DNA from: Bacillus sp. SD075
GTDB lineage: Bacteria; Bacillota; Bacilli; Bacillales; DSM-1321
NCBI RefSeq assembly: GCF_017355165.1
Contig: NZ_JADILK010000041.1
Coordinates: forward strand, 1-38,595
Length of the DNA stretch: 38,595 nucleotides
Direction of reading: 5' to 3'
Shown piece after piece: positions 1-8,663 of the stretch. Both the position numbers and the translations under genes were made by a program. Each line of letters begins with the position of its first letter. Positions within the stretch are counted from its first letter, which is position 1. The notes below the pieces were generated by a model, which was given only the letters and a program-made list of their open reading frames with translations, searched no databases and was not told where the DNA came from.

Positions 1-152
1 CCTTTCCGTAATCAGGAAAAGTTTTTATTTTTTATAAAACATTGATAAAATCCACATTTTTGTAAAGACTAAGGGTATATGGTAAAGATGTTATAAAAAT
101 AATGGTAAAATGATAAGGAGTTGATTTGAAAAATCGGGAGTGAAGAAAACAC

Positions 153-614
153 ATGAAGTGGACAGCAAAAGATCTTGACATGTATATGCAGTCAAAAGAG
201 TATGTGGATACCGTTTTGATTCCTTTGGTTCCCCTATCTTTTAAAGGGCAAATGAAGCAAACGGGCTCAATGAATGAATTTCTTACCATTTTAAGTCTGG
301 AAATTGAAAAGCAGATGAAAGGAAGAATTCTTTTATTGCCGACATTTCATTATTTGAATGGTGAAATGGATAAGGTTGAGCGCTTAAAGCATTGGGCCAA
401 TGAAATGAAAGAAAATGATTTCGAGCATGTTTTTTTTCTTACATCGGATTTTGAGTGGAAAAAGGAAGAGCAGGAATTGGAAAATAATTTAGTATGGATT
501 CCAGCCATCCCCTTGGAGGGGCTTGAAATTGAACAGGCAAGGGAAATGATTAACCAGCAGGTTCTCCAAATCCTTGATATTTTCTCTTATAATTGGAAAA
601 ATGAAAAAAAGTAG
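153..614 (+). CDS. ypiF: YpiF, DUF2487 family protein
   Basis: A 153-residue, probably cytosolic protein with no signal peptide or membrane segment. I recognise it mainly by length, by its start (MKWTAKDLDMYMQSKEYVDT) and by its place directly upstream of qcrA, where B. subtilis has ypiF. The family (DUF2487) has no established biochemical function, so none is assigned. The ATG at 153 follows a GGGAG-like ribosome site at about 136–140. The protein is rich in Glu and Lys, with a possible alpha/beta fold (alternating hydrophobic strands such as RILLLPTFHYL and HVFFLTSDF). It is separated from qcrA by about 160 bases that contain the qcr promoter, so it is probably transcribed separately from qcrABC. 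Confidence 0.85.
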   Translation: MKWTAKDLDMYMQSKEYVDTVLIPLVPLSFKGQMKQTGSMNEFLTILSLEIEKQMKGRILLLPTFHYLNGEMDKVERLKHWANEMKENDFEHVFFLTSDFEWKKEEQELENNLVWIPAIPLEGLEIEQAREMINQQVLQILDIFSYNWKNEKK

Positions 615-666
615 GATTTTTCGCATTATTTGACACATAGTTGCCACCTTTTGGGTTTTACAAATA

Positions 667-695
667 TTGACCTTGGTAAATTATTGAGATATCAT
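667..695 (+). promoter_or_regulatory. Sigma-A promoter of qcrABC
   Basis: TTGACC (667–672) and TATCAT (690–695) are separated by 17 bases, a near-consensus vegetative promoter about 80 bases upstream of the qcrA start. A second TTGACA at 630–635 has no convincing -10 at the right distance. Confidence 0.65.
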
Positions 696-774
696 GGAAA
701 TGTCCTAGTTTTATAGTGTCGCTATTAATTGGTCCTTTGGGCTCTCAGTATAGTAATAGAGGGGGGGAAAACGC

Positions 775-1281
775 ATGAGCAAGCATAATGTTTCACGACG
801 TCAATTCCTTAATTACACACTTACTGGCGTTGGTGGATTCATGGCGGCCGGTATGTTGATGCCTATGGTTAGGTTTGCAATTGATCCCGTATTATCAGCA
901 GATAAAGGCGGGGATTACGTTGCAACTAAACAGAAGGTAAGTGAACTGTCTACCGAACCAACCCGTGTCGACTTTAGTTTTAAACAGGTTGATGGGTGGT
1001 ATGAGTCTGAGGAAACAAATACAGCTTGGGTTTACAAAACGGATGATGGTAATATCGTTGCTTTATCTCCAATCTGTAAGCATTTAGGCTGTACGGTAGG
1101 TTGGAATACGGATAAGACTAATCCGAACCAATTTTTCTGTCCTTGCCATTATGGCAGGTATACGAAAGATGGAATGAATGTCAAAGGGACACCACCGGTT
1201 TCACCATTGGATGTTTATGACACGAAAGAAAAAGATGGAATACTTTATTTGGGTCAACTAAAACCGCACGGGGAGGCGTAA
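775..1281 (+). CDS. qcrA: Menaquinol:cytochrome c reductase, Rieske iron-sulfur subunit QcrA
   Basis: Rieske subunit of the bc-type menaquinol:cytochrome c reductase in the cytoplasmic membrane. It takes an electron from menaquinol at the Qo site and passes it to the cytochrome c domain. The 168-residue protein begins with a twin-arginine motif (SRRQFL, residues 7–12) and a hydrophobic anchor to about residue 36, consistent with Tat export of a folded Fe-S domain. The two cluster-binding boxes are CKHLGC (101–106) and CPCHYG (122–127). Predicted 2Fe-2S ligands are C101, H103, C122 and H125, with C106–C124 as the usual disulfide. A very strong ribosome site (run of G at 761–767) precedes the ATG. 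It is first in qcrABC, with qcrB starting three bases after its stop. Confidence 0.97.
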   Translation: MSKHNVSRRQFLNYTLTGVGGFMAAGMLMPMVRFAIDPVLSADKGGDYVATKQKVSELSTEPTRVDFSFKQVDGWYESEETNTAWVYKTDDGNIVALSPICKHLGCTVGWNTDKTNPNQFFCPCHYGRYTKDGMNVKGTPPVSPLDVYDTKEKDGILYLGQLKPHGEA

Positions 1282-1284
1282 ACA

Positions 1285-1959
1285 TTGCTAACAAAGTTAT
1301 ATGACTGGGTGGACGAGCGTTTAGATATTACGCCGTTATGGCGGGATATTGCTGACCATGAGGTTCCTGAACATGTTAACCCCGCACATCATTTTTCCGC
1401 ATTCGTATATTGTTTTGGTGGGTTAACTTTCTTTATTACGGTCATCCAAATCTTGTCAGGCATGTTCTTGACGATGTACTATGTCCCGGACATTAAAAAC
1501 GCTTGGGAATCTGTTTATTATTTGCAAAATGAAGTTGCCTTCGGTCAAATTGTCCGTGGTATGCATCACTGGGGAGCAAGTCTAGTTATAGTTATGATGT
1601 TTTTACATACTCTTCGTGTCTTCTTCCAGGGAGCTTACAAAAAACCGCGTGAATTGAACTGGATGGTCGGCGTATTGATTTTCTTCATCATGCTGGCATT
1701 AGGCTTGACTGGCTATTTATTGCCATGGGATATGAAAGCGCTATTCGCAACGAAAGTTACTTTGACAATTGTCGAATCGGTACCGTTAATGGGACCGGCA
1801 CTCAAGACATTGATTGCAGGAGATCCAACCATCGTTGGAGCACAGACATTGACACGATTCTTTGCAATTCATGTATTCTTCCTACCTGCAGCATTATTTG
1901 CTTTACTAGCGGCTCATTTCCTGATGATCCGAAAACAAGGTATTTCAGGACCGCTATAA
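1285..1959 (+). CDS. qcrB: Menaquinol:cytochrome c reductase, cytochrome b subunit QcrB
   Basis: A cytochrome b6-type subunit carrying the haems that move electrons across the membrane during menaquinol oxidation. At 224 residues it is the short b6 form with four membrane helices, as in B. subtilis; the remaining helices are in QcrC. Cys43 (in FVYCFGG) sits where B. subtilis QcrB attaches a haem covalently, and the histidine-rich segments around GMHHWGA and FFAIHVFFLPAALFALLAAHF supply the axial haem ligands. The start codon is TTG at 1285, three bases after the qcrA stop and with GGGGAGG at 1270–1276 as ribosome site. No ATG fits the conserved N-terminus (MLTKLYDWVDERLDITPLW). Confidence 0.96.
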   Translation: MLTKLYDWVDERLDITPLWRDIADHEVPEHVNPAHHFSAFVYCFGGLTFFITVIQILSGMFLTMYYVPDIKNAWESVYYLQNEVAFGQIVRGMHHWGASLVIVMMFLHTLRVFFQGAYKKPRELNWMVGVLIFFIMLALGLTGYLLPWDMKALFATKVTLTIVESVPLMGPALKTLIAGDPTIVGAQTLTRFFAIHVFFLPAALFALLAAHFLMIRKQGISGPL

Positions 1960-2015
1960 AAGAATGGTGAACCAAAAACCAAAAAAACCTTTTCATAAAG
2001 GAGGGGAATTGTTCA

Positions 2016-2783
2016 ATGCATCGTGGGAAAGGTATGAAATTCGTAGGTGACTCGCGTATCTCCGCGGACCGTAAACCGAATATTCCGAAAGATTATTCAG
2101 AATATCCTGGGAAAACTGAAGCATTCTGGCCTAATTTCCTTTTAAAAGAATGGATGGTAGGAGCTGTATTTCTCGTAGGGTATCTATGCCTGACAATCGC
2201 TCATCCGTCACCATTGGAAAGGATAGCAGATCCGACAGATACAGCATATATTCCGCTGCCAGACTGGTATTTCCTATTCCTTTACCAATTACTTAAATAC
2301 ACCTATGCATCAGGCCCTTATAATGCAATCGGGGCTCTAGTAATACCTGGTTTGGCTTTCGGGGCATTGCTTTTGGCACCTTTTCTAGATCGTGGTCCAG
2401 AGCGGAGCCCAGCAAAACGTCCTTTTGCAGTAGGCTTCATGCTATTGGCAATGGCCGGCGTTTTCTATTTAACATGGGAGTCTGCAGCCCATCACGATTG
2501 GGAAGCTTCCAAGAAACAAGGAGCGATCGTGGAAGGCGCAGACATTGATAAAGAGAGCGATGGGTATAAACTGATGGATTCTAGTGGCTGTATTAGCTGT
2601 CACGGAGCAGAGTTAACTGGTGGTGCAGGGGCACCAAGCTTAATTGACACTGGGTTGAGCCCAGAAGAAATCTCTAAAATCGCAGTCAAAGGCCAGGGCG
2701 CTATGCCAGCTGGCATGTTCAAAGGTACAGATGAAGAATTGGCAACATTAGCTGAATTTGTATCGGGTTTATCGACAAAATAA
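2016..2783 (+). CDS. qcrC: Menaquinol:cytochrome c reductase, fused subunit IV/cytochrome c QcrC
   Basis: Third subunit of the bc complex, a fusion typical of Firmicutes: subunit IV-like membrane helices followed by an extracytoplasmic cytochrome c domain. The Qo-site motif PDWY is at residues 82–85 (the Firmicute form of PEWY). Three hydrophobic helices are visible at about 45–63, 100–122 and 138–153. The c-haem motif CISCH is at 192–196, and a Met-rich segment (GAMPAGMFKG) supplies the likely sixth haem ligand. Length (255) is normal. The ribosome site AAAGGAGGGG lies at about 1998–2007. The gene ends the qcr operon, with a terminator 40 bases downstream. Confidence 0.96.
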   Translation: MHRGKGMKFVGDSRISADRKPNIPKDYSEYPGKTEAFWPNFLLKEWMVGAVFLVGYLCLTIAHPSPLERIADPTDTAYIPLPDWYFLFLYQLLKYTYASGPYNAIGALVIPGLAFGALLLAPFLDRGPERSPAKRPFAVGFMLLAMAGVFYLTWESAAHHDWEASKKQGAIVEGADIDKESDGYKLMDSSGCISCHGAELTGGAGAPSLIDTGLSPEEISKIAVKGQGAMPAGMFKGTDEELATLAEFVSGLSTK

Positions 2784-2823
2784 TATAGCCATCAACAGAT
2801 TTTCTTTCATATATTGCAAAAGA

Positions 2824-2852
2824 AGCTGACGACCACGGTTGTCGGCTTTTTT
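2824..2852 (+). terminator. Intrinsic terminator of qcrABC
   Basis: An 11-bp stem (arms 2824–2834 and 2837–2847, two G-U pairs) is followed by a T run. It closes the qcr operon. Confidence 0.8.
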
Positions 2853-2959
2853 ATTGGTAAATTGAAGTGTAAATGAGAAGAAATTGAAATGAATACTTGG
2901 TTTTCTAGTTGATGGCCTGTAAAATGAGTATACATGAGGATGTAAGTGAGGGTAAAAGA

Positions 2960-3556
2960 ATGAATGTTATCTACAGTTGGCTTGCAAATCGGCAAATGAT
3001 CGCTTTGTTATTTTTAATAAATATATTCGGAACTGCCTATGGATATTATTGGTATGGTAGTCAATTGGAAAGCACTCCGGCGATTTTTTTGGCATTTGTA
3101 CCGGACAGCCCGACAGCTAGCCTGTTTTTTGTATTTGTTTTGTTGGGGTTCCTATTAAGAAGGAATTTCGGACTTTTGGAAGCATTGGCGATAATAACAC
3201 TATTCAAATATGGCATATGGGCAGTTGTAATGAATTTGATGACCTTGGTGACAACGGGTTCATTGCCATGGGAAGGTTATATGTTAATGGCTTCTCATTT
3301 GGGGATGGCGATTCAAGGGGTATTATATGCACCATTTTATCGAATAAAACCTTGGCATTTGATAGTGGCAGGGATTTGGACCATACATAATGACATAATC
3401 GATTATGTGTTTGAAATGATGCCAATATATCGTGATTTATTGGTATATATGAATTCGATAGGTTATTTCACTTTTTGGCTCAGCATACTTTCCATTTTTG
3501 TCGGCTGGTACTTTGGATTTAGAAAAAAGCGAATCACCCTATCCTTCACCCATTAA
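2960..3556 (+). CDS. ypjA: YpjA, DUF1405 integral membrane protein
   Basis: A polytopic membrane protein of 198 residues with about six hydrophobic segments (for example LLFLINIFGTAYGYYWYG and SLFFVFVLLGFLL). It matches DUF1405/YpjA by position and character. Its function is not established. The open frame extends upstream, but the ATG at 2960 is preferred: it has AGTGAGGGT at 2945–2953 as ribosome site, whereas the upstream ATGs have none and would add a polar extension to a membrane protein. Charged loops are few and basic. It is followed directly by a strong terminator, so it is probably monocistronic. Confidence 0.85.
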   Translation: MNVIYSWLANRQMIALLFLINIFGTAYGYYWYGSQLESTPAIFLAFVPDSPTASLFFVFVLLGFLLRRNFGLLEALAIITLFKYGIWAVVMNLMTLVTTGSLPWEGYMLMASHLGMAIQGVLYAPFYRIKPWHLIVAGIWTIHNDIIDYVFEMMPIYRDLLVYMNSIGYFTFWLSILSIFVGWYFGFRKKRITLSFTH

Positions 3557-3602
3557 AAAGTTAACCCTGCATAAGCTTTGTAAAAGCAGGGTTAACTTTT
3601 TT
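3556..3602 (+). terminator. Strong intrinsic terminator after ypjA
   Basis: A perfect 15-bp inverted repeat (3556–3570 with 3586–3600, core GTTAACCCTGC) ends in a T run and separates ypjA from ypjB. Confidence 0.88.
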
Positions 3603-3674
3603 ATGCTGAACGAGGTCTACTCATGTTTTTTCTTTCATATCGTTTTAGTAGAGATATGAGGAGGGACGAGTAGC

Positions 3675-4460
3675 ATGTTAAAAAAATTCATATTAACCAT
3701 TGCTGTTTCATTTGTCGTCTTACATTTCCCTGTCTATGCAGAATCCTCTTCAAGTTTGGAGCAATTAGATAACATTTCCGATAGTGCCTTGGAAATGACC
3801 AAGTTGAAGCGATATGGAGATTCGGAAAAGATGCTGACGTTTTTTTCTGACCGGTTTTTAAAAGAGACAGCGAAAGAGCAGATCCTTGACATGGACGAAC
3901 TTCGAATTATCACTGTAGCTCATAATGAGGCGTTGATGACAATAAAGGATATGAACAAGGGAGATTCCGAAAAGATTAATTCTGTAACAAAATTCCGGCT
4001 TGTTGTTGATGCGGTCAAGTCTACCCATCAGCCCCTTTGGACAGAGATGGAGGATCAAATGATGAATTCATTTCAGCAGACAAAGGATGCCGCGATCAAT
4101 CAAGACGCAATTACATTCAATAGCCAATTGAACTTATTCCTAACACAATATGAAATGATATATCCCAGTTTGAAAGTCGACCTTTCTAAAGAAACGATGC
4201 AACAATTGGACACGAGAATTCAATACATCAACCAATACCGTCCGGAGGTAATAAGTGATGGAGAAAGTCAAAAGGAACTGGATGCGCTGCAAAACGAACT
4301 AACCTCCATTTTTGATGATATGGGGGAAGATGATGCAGATCCTTCCCTTTGGTGGGTCATCATATCGACAGGTTCAATCATTATCATGACGCTTTCTTAT
4401 GTAGGCTGGAGAAAATATAAAGGTGATAGGGAAAAACCAAGGAAAGAACATAATGATTAA
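3675..4460 (+). CDS. ypjB: YpjB, sporulation-associated membrane-anchored protein
   Basis: A 261-residue protein with an N-terminal signal peptide (residues 1–23, hydrophobic core FILTIAVSFVVLHF, cleavage plausible after VYA). It has a mostly helical, charged extracytoplasmic middle and one C-terminal transmembrane segment (about 226–243) followed by a basic tail. This layout and position match YpjB, annotated as a sporulation protein in Bacillus. The molecular role is unknown, and the sporulation link comes from the family name, not from anything seen here. The ribosome site GAGGAGGGA at 3659–3667 supports the ATG at 3675. The helical, Gln/Glu/Lys-rich middle may form coiled coil. Confidence 0.82.
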   Translation: MLKKFILTIAVSFVVLHFPVYAESSSSLEQLDNISDSALEMTKLKRYGDSEKMLTFFSDRFLKETAKEQILDMDELRIITVAHNEALMTIKDMNKGDSEKINSVTKFRLVVDAVKSTHQPLWTEMEDQMMNSFQQTKDAAINQDAITFNSQLNLFLTQYEMIYPSLKVDLSKETMQQLDTRIQYINQYRPEVISDGESQKELDALQNELTSIFDDMGEDDADPSLWWVIISTGSIIIMTLSYVGWRKYKGDREKPRKEHND

Positions 4461-4486
4461 AAAGACAGGGGAAGAGAACACTATAT

Positions 4487-4515
4487 TTGACACGGTTGCC
4501 TTCAATCCATAGAAT
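4487..4515 (+). promoter_or_regulatory. Sigma-A promoter of the zinc metallopeptidase gene
   Basis: TTGACA (4487–4492), a 17-base spacer and TAGAAT (4510–4515) form an almost perfect vegetative promoter. The ribosome site AGGAGGA at about 4536–4542 follows just before the start at 4546. Confidence 0.72.
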
Positions 4516-4545
4516 TAAGAGTAATAATAGTTATAGGAGGATACC

Positions 4546-5220
4546 ATGTATTTCATTTATTTGGCGATTATCATCTTAATCCCGATTTATGCACAAATGA
4601 AAGTGAAAAGCACGTATAAAAAATATTCAAAGGTATCTGCCTCATCTGGTATGAGTGGTGCGGAAACGGCTCGGGCCATTTTAGATCAAAATGGACTGTT
4701 CAATGTCAGAGTAGAAGAGACACCTGGAATGCTTTCGGACCATTATGACCCAAGGGATAAAACGGTGCGTCTTTCGACGGATAACTATCACGGCCATTCA
4801 GTTGCCGGTGTAGCTGTTGCGGCCCATGAAGTTGGACATGCGATTCAAGATAAGGAAGCATATGCATTCTTGCGCTTCCGCCATGCATTAGTACCGGTAG
4901 CTAACTTTGGCTCTAACATATCTTGGATATTGATTTTAATCGGGATGTTAGCTTCCCTTCCTGGGCTGCTATTGGCGGGTATCGTATTTATGGCAGCTGC
5001 TGTATTGTTCCAAGTGATAACCCTGCCGGTTGAATTCAATGCTTCTTCTCGGGCAATGGATCAACTCGTTTCCGCCGGGGTCATCCGGAATGATGAAGAA
5101 CGGGAAACGAAAAAAGTATTAAGTGCTGCTGCGATGACTTATGTTGCTGCCGCTCTTGTAGCCGTACTGGAATTAGTTCGTCTTCTGCTTATGTATACAG
5201 GAATGAGGGAAGAAGATTAA
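4546..5220 (+). CDS. Membrane zinc metallopeptidase, YugP/Zn_peptidase_2 family
   Basis: A putative membrane-embedded zinc protease of 224 residues. It has an N-terminal hydrophobic helix (1–16), the gluzincin motif HEVGH at 94–98, a hydrophobic hairpin at about 123–165 and a C-terminal hydrophobic segment. H94, H98 and a downstream acidic residue, possibly in PVEFNAS, are the expected zinc ligands, with E95 as catalytic base. This is the YugP-type family; its substrates are not known. In B. subtilis as I recall it, ypjB and ypjC are adjacent, so a protease gene here differs from that layout. It has its own promoter and a shared convergent terminator, so it is a separate transcription unit. 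Confidence 0.88.
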   Translation: MYFIYLAIIILIPIYAQMKVKSTYKKYSKVSASSGMSGAETARAILDQNGLFNVRVEETPGMLSDHYDPRDKTVRLSTDNYHGHSVAGVAVAAHEVGHAIQDKEAYAFLRFRHALVPVANFGSNISWILILIGMLASLPGLLLAGIVFMAAAVLFQVITLPVEFNASSRAMDQLVSAGVIRNDEERETKKVLSAAAMTYVAAALVAVLELVRLLLMYTGMREED

Positions 5221-5265
5221 AATGAAAAAGGACACCATCTTGGGATGGGGTCCTTTTTCATTTTT
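5221..5265. terminator. Bidirectional terminator between the metallopeptidase gene and ypjC
   Basis: A 19-bp stem (5221–5239 with 5244–5262, one mismatch) is flanked by A-rich and T-rich arms, so it can act for both convergent genes. Confidence 0.85.
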
Positions 5266-5325
5266 AAAAGTACTGGTTGTACATTGCTAATAAAATTCAG
5301 TTAGACAGGGCAACATTCATAAGGA

Positions 5326-6198
5326 TTACCTTTCAATGGGATTCTTGTTCTCATCAAGGGTAAAGCCCTCACCCAATACGTCATGAACTTCACTAACTGA
5401 TACAAAAGCATGAGGGTCCACCGATGTTATGGCATTTTTTAATCGGACTAACTCATTTTTCCCGACAACACAATAGAGTACTTCCCGGTCATTGCGTGTA
5501 AAGGACCCATATCCCCTTAATACGGTTACGCCCCGCTCCATATCATTCATTATTTTTTCAGCAATTTCCTTGTTTTTATCACTAATGATCATTGCACCTC
5601 TAGCAGCATAGGCTCCTTCCTGCATAAAGTCGATTACTCTGGCACCTATAAATACGGCAACGAGGGTATACATCGCTTGCCGGTAATCCAGGTAGGTAAG
5701 GATTGAAAGGCCAATGACGACGGCATCGAAGATGAACATGGTCCGTCCCATGCCCATCCCTAAGTATCGATGGGCAAAACGGGCGATGATATCCACACCG
5801 CCTGTTGTCCCGCCGTAACGAAAAATTATGCCCAGCCCGACACCAACAAAGACCCCGGCAAACAATGCCACCAGCATCAAGTCGTTTCCGAGATTGATTT
5901 CGATTTGGTATCTCTCGAAAACCCATAGCCAAACGGAGAGGCCAACCGTTCCGATTATTGTATAAAAGAAAGAGGTTCGCCCTAAATATTTCCATCCTAT
6001 AAAAAATAAAGGAATATTCAAAATCAAATTAGAATATGAAGGATTTATCCCGATAAGTTGATATATAATCAAGGTGAGACCGGTGAATCCTCCTTCGGCC
6101 AAGTTGTTCTGCATGTTAAAATGCACGAGGCCAAAGGCGAAGATTCCAGCCCCGAAAAGGATGAATATAACATTTTTCAATTTCAAGCCCAAAAGCAT
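5326..6198 (-). CDS. ypjC: YitT-family membrane protein YpjC (DUF161 + DUF2179)
   Basis: A 290-residue protein with five or six membrane helices in the first 190 residues (YitT_membrane repeats, e.g. GIIFRYGGTTGGVDIIARF). It ends in a soluble DUF2179 domain from about residue 200 (RGAMIISDKNKEIAEKIM onward), a small ligand-binding-like fold. Function is not established; members are sometimes proposed to be transporters or sensors. The frame opens 30 bases further upstream at 6228, but the ATG at 6198 is chosen: GGAGG ends eight bases before it, and the predicted transcription start (about 6232) would leave the 6228 codon almost no leader. It is the only minus-strand gene in the first 24 kb. 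Confidence 0.87.
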   Translation of the reverse strand: MLLGLKLKNVIFILFGAGIFAFGLVHFNMQNNLAEGGFTGLTLIIYQLIGINPSYSNLILNIPLFFIGWKYLGRTSFFYTIIGTVGLSVWLWVFERYQIEINLGNDLMLVALFAGVFVGVGLGIIFRYGGTTGGVDIIARFAHRYLGMGMGRTMFIFDAVVIGLSILTYLDYRQAMYTLVAVFIGARVIDFMQEGAYAARGAMIISDKNKEIAEKIMNDMERGVTVLRGYGSFTRNDREVLYCVVGKNELVRLKNAITSVDPHAFVSVSEVHDVLGEGFTLDENKNPIER

Positions 6199-6238
6199 GT
6201 CCCATACCTCCAAAGGTTTACCTGTCATTAATTTACTT

Positions 6239-6267
6239 ATTATAACTAATTAACCAACTATGGGCAA
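6239..6267 (-). promoter_or_regulatory. Promoter of ypjC
   Basis: On the minus strand TTGCCC (6267–6262), 17 bases, then perfect TATAAT (6244–6239). The predicted start near 6232 supports translation from 6198. Confidence 0.6.
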
Positions 6268-6289
6268 TTTGGATTTACGAACGTAACTG

Positions 6290-6318
6290 TTGTCATCTGT
6301 TTCACTTTTAGCTAACAT
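6290..6318 (+). promoter_or_regulatory. Candidate promoter of the ypjD–birA operon
   Basis: TTGTCA (6290–6295), a 17-base spacer and TAACAT (6313–6318). The -10 is imperfect. It is the only reasonable pair upstream of the operon. Confidence 0.4.
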
Positions 6319-6365
6319 GGAGAAGGTATGCTGTTTGAAAACGAAAATCAAGAATGGGTGACTAT

Positions 6366-6725
6366 ATGGAAAAGCATAAGACAATCCAGCAAATGCAAAC
6401 GGAAGTCGACCAATACATAGGACAATTTAAAGAAGGATATTTCAGCCCTCTGGCCATGCTAGCCCGCATGTCTGAAGAGCTTGGGGAGTTGGCTAGGGAA
6501 GTCAATCATTACCATGGTGAAAAACCTAAGAAGGCAACAGAGGAAGAGAATACGATTGAAGCGGAATTAGGGGATATGCTTTTTGTGTTGATTTGTTTTG
6601 CCAATTCTTTAGGGATAGATCTTCAAAACTCGCATGATTTGGTCATGGAAAAGTTTACAACCCGAGATAAAGATAGATGGACAAGAAAAGAAGAGAAAAT
6701 GGAGGAGGAAGGTAAAGATGAGTAA
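6366..6725 (+). CDS. ypjD: MazG-like nucleotide pyrophosphohydrolase YpjD
   Basis: A 119-residue all-helical MazG-type NTP pyrophosphohydrolase, expected to hydrolyse (d)NTPs to NMP and PPi as a house-cleaning enzyme. The Mg-binding pattern is visible: [12 protein letters not shown] (ExxE region, about 37–48) and [11 protein letters not shown] (ExxxD). The 3' end holds the conserved NTRDKDRW-like segment ([13 protein letters not shown]). Start: ATG 6366 is preferred because GGGTGA lies five bases upstream. ATG 6354 in the same frame has no ribosome site and would add four residues. Its last 8 bases overlap the dapB start, implying translational coupling. Confidence 0.88.
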   Translation: MEKHKTIQQMQTEVDQYIGQFKEGYFSPLAMLARMSEELGELAREVNHYHGEKPKKATEEENTIEAELGDMLFVLICFANSLGIDLQNSHDLVMEKFTTRDKDRWTRKEEKMEEEGKDE

Positions 6726-7518
6726 AGTGAAAGTGATTGTAGCTGGTCCACGTGGCAGAATGGGGAATGAAGCGGTGAAGCTTGTACATAGGACAGAAGG
6801 GTTTGAATTGGCAGCTGTCATAGATCGTAAGCATAACGGGGAAAGCCTCTCAGCAATAGAGGGTTTTCACGGTATTGAAGCACCGGTTTTTTCGGATATA
6901 AATGAATGCTTTACATCTATAGAAGCGGACGTATTGATCGATTTGACCACACCAGAAGTGGGGATGCTCCATACCGAAACGGCACTTAATCATGGCATCC
7001 GCCCAGTTGTGGGAACGACTGGTTTTACTAAGGAAGATTTATCGAAGCTGGATTCATTAACAAAAGAAAAGGGCATTGGTTGCATCATCGCGCCAAACTT
7101 TGCAATTGGAGCCATTTTGATGATGAAGTTTTCCCAAATGGCCGCGAAATATTTCCCAGATGTGGAAATCATAGAAATGCACCATGATCAAAAACTGGAT
7201 GCTCCTTCTGGCACTGCTTCCAAAACGGCAGACATGATTGCAGCGGTACGTGAAACAAAACAACAGGGGCACCCTAATGAAAAAGAAACCATCCAGGGGG
7301 CAAGAGGGGCAAATGTAGATGGCATGCATATCCATAGTGTACGGCTTCCGGGACTGGTTGCCCATCAACAGGTGCTTTTCGGAAGTGATGGAGAGCTATT
7401 GACGGTTCGGCATGATTCCTTTAATCGAGCGTCCTTTATGTCAGGAGTCAAACTTGCTGTCGATACTGTCATGAAATTGGATGTTCTTGTATATGGCCTA
7501 GAAAATATTATCGAATAG
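6718..7518 (+). CDS. dapB: 4-Hydroxy-tetrahydrodipicolinate reductase DapB
   Basis: Reduces the DapA product with NAD(P)H to tetrahydrodipicolinate in the diaminopimelate/lysine and dipicolinate pathway. The N-terminal Rossmann motif is GPRGRMG (10–16). The catalytic signature [13 protein letters not shown] is at 155–167, with H155 as proton donor and K159 binding substrate. Length 266 is normal. The ATG at 6718 lies inside the end of ypjD (shared ATGAGTAA) with GGAGGAGGAAGG just upstream; longer in-frame starts would add an unconserved basic tail. It is followed by mgsA 18 bases later in the same operon. Confidence 0.97.
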   Translation: MSKVKVIVAGPRGRMGNEAVKLVHRTEGFELAAVIDRKHNGESLSAIEGFHGIEAPVFSDINECFTSIEADVLIDLTTPEVGMLHTETALNHGIRPVVGTTGFTKEDLSKLDSLTKEKGIGCIIAPNFAIGAILMMKFSQMAAKYFPDVEIIEMHHDQKLDAPSGTASKTADMIAAVRETKQQGHPNEKETIQGARGANVDGMHIHSVRLPGLVAHQQVLFGSDGELLTVRHDSFNRASFMSGVKLAVDTVMKLDVLVYGLENIIE

Positions 7519-7536
7519 GGATCAGGAGGATTTACG

Positions 7537-7962
7537 ATGAGAATTGCCTTAATTGCTCATGATAAGAAAAAAGAAGATATCATTCAATTTGTAACAGCGT
7601 ATAAAACTGTATTTGAGCAGCATGAATTATTTGCAACAGGTACGACCGGGAAACGAATCATGGAAGAAGTATCACTGCCTGTCCACCGTTTTCATTCAGG
7701 ACCACTTGGCGGGGATCAGGAAATAGGTGCAATGATTGCACGCGGAGAAATGGACATGGTCCTATTTTTCCGTGACCCATTGACATCACAGCCACATGAA
7801 CCTGATGTATCGGCACTTATACGCCTATCAGATGTATATGAAATTCCCTTGGCGACAAATATGGGCACGGCGGAAGTGCTGATACAAGGTTTGAAACATG
7901 GGTATATGGACTGGCTTAAATTACGGCAAAAACAAGGTGAGATAAATGATAAACAAAAGTAA
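7537..7962 (+). CDS. mgsA: Methylglyoxal synthase MgsA
   Basis: Converts dihydroxyacetone phosphate to methylglyoxal and phosphate, a bypass of lower glycolysis. The 141-residue protein shows the phosphate-binding ATGTTGKRI (33–41) and [12 protein letters not shown] (54–65), where D60 matches the catalytic Asp of E. coli MgsA. H87 in QPHEPD is the second active-site residue. Ribosome site AGGAGGA lies at about 7524–7530. It overlaps the bshB1 start by 17 bases. The pairing is sensible because bacillithiol, made by the next two genes, is used in methylglyoxal detoxification. Confidence 0.96.
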   Translation: MRIALIAHDKKKEDIIQFVTAYKTVFEQHELFATGTTGKRIMEEVSLPVHRFHSGPLGGDQEIGAMIARGEMDMVLFFRDPLTSQPHEPDVSALIRLSDVYEIPLATNMGTAEVLIQGLKHGYMDWLKLRQKQGEINDKQK

Positions 7963-8659
7963 CATAGATATCCTGGCTTTCGGCGCACATGCGGATGATG
8001 TTGAAATCGGTATGGGAGGCACGATCGCTAAATATGTTCAGCAAGGCAGTAAAATTGTCATCTGTGATTTGACAAAAGCTGAAATGTCATCCAATGGAAC
8101 CGTTCCCTTGCGGCAGGAGGAAGCGCATAAGGCTGCTGAAATCCTTGGGGTGAAGAGGATTTCCCTAGATCTACCCGACCGGGGACTATATATGAAAGCG
8201 GAATACATAAATCAAATCATTAAGGTCATTCGCCAATATAAACCTGCTCTTGTATTTGCACCATTTTTGGAAGATCGCCATCCCGATCATGGTAACTGTA
8301 CCAAATTAGTCGAGGAAGCCGTTTTTTCGGCAGGAGTAAGAAAGTATTTGGAAGAAGAAGGCCTTGATTCTCATCGTGTCCAAAATATGTACTATTATAT
8401 GATCAATGGGTTTCACAAACCGGACTTCGTCGTGGACATCACTTCTACAATATCGAAAAAGTTGGATAGTCTTAGGACATATGGCAGCCAATTCGAAAAA
8501 AGTCAAATATCTGTAGAAACACCCCTAGTTAATGGCTATATAGAGACTGTCGAGGCACGGGAGCGGATGTTCGGTAAAGAAGTGGGTGTCGCCTATGCGG
8601 AGGGATTCATGACAAAAAAACCGTTACTGATCGATGCCGACTTGTTAGGAGAAAAATAA
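7946..8659 (+). CDS. bshB1: N-acetylglucosaminyl-malate deacetylase BshB1 (bacillithiol synthesis)
   Basis: A LmbE/PIG-L-type zinc deacetylase that removes acetyl from GlcNAc-malate, step two of bacillithiol synthesis. AHADDVE (14–20) supplies H15 and D18, and RHPDHGN supplies H115, the classic zinc triad; D17 is the likely catalytic base. Length 237 is normal. The start at 7946 overlaps mgsA and has AAGGTGAG just upstream. The stop is four bases before bshA, the enzyme of step one, so both are co-expressed. BshC is not in the window. Confidence 0.94.
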   Translation: MINKSNIDILAFGAHADDVEIGMGGTIAKYVQQGSKIVICDLTKAEMSSNGTVPLRQEEAHKAAEILGVKRISLDLPDRGLYMKAEYINQIIKVIRQYKPALVFAPFLEDRHPDHGNCTKLVEEAVFSAGVRKYLEEEGLDSHRVQNMYYYMINGFHKPDFVVDITSTISKKLDSLRTYGSQFEKSQISVETPLVNGYIETVEARERMFGKEVGVAYAEGFMTKKPLLIDADLLGEK

Positions 8660-8663
8660 TCTT

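Noticed and set aside
2..27. Short hairpin CTTTCC/GGAAAG with T-rich tail at the window start
   Set aside because: Probably the end of a terminator for a gene outside the window, but the stem is short and cut by the edge, so not listed as a feature.
630..658. TTGACA at 630–635 as the qcrA promoter
   Set aside because: No acceptable -10 lies 16–18 bases downstream; the 667–695 pair is better.
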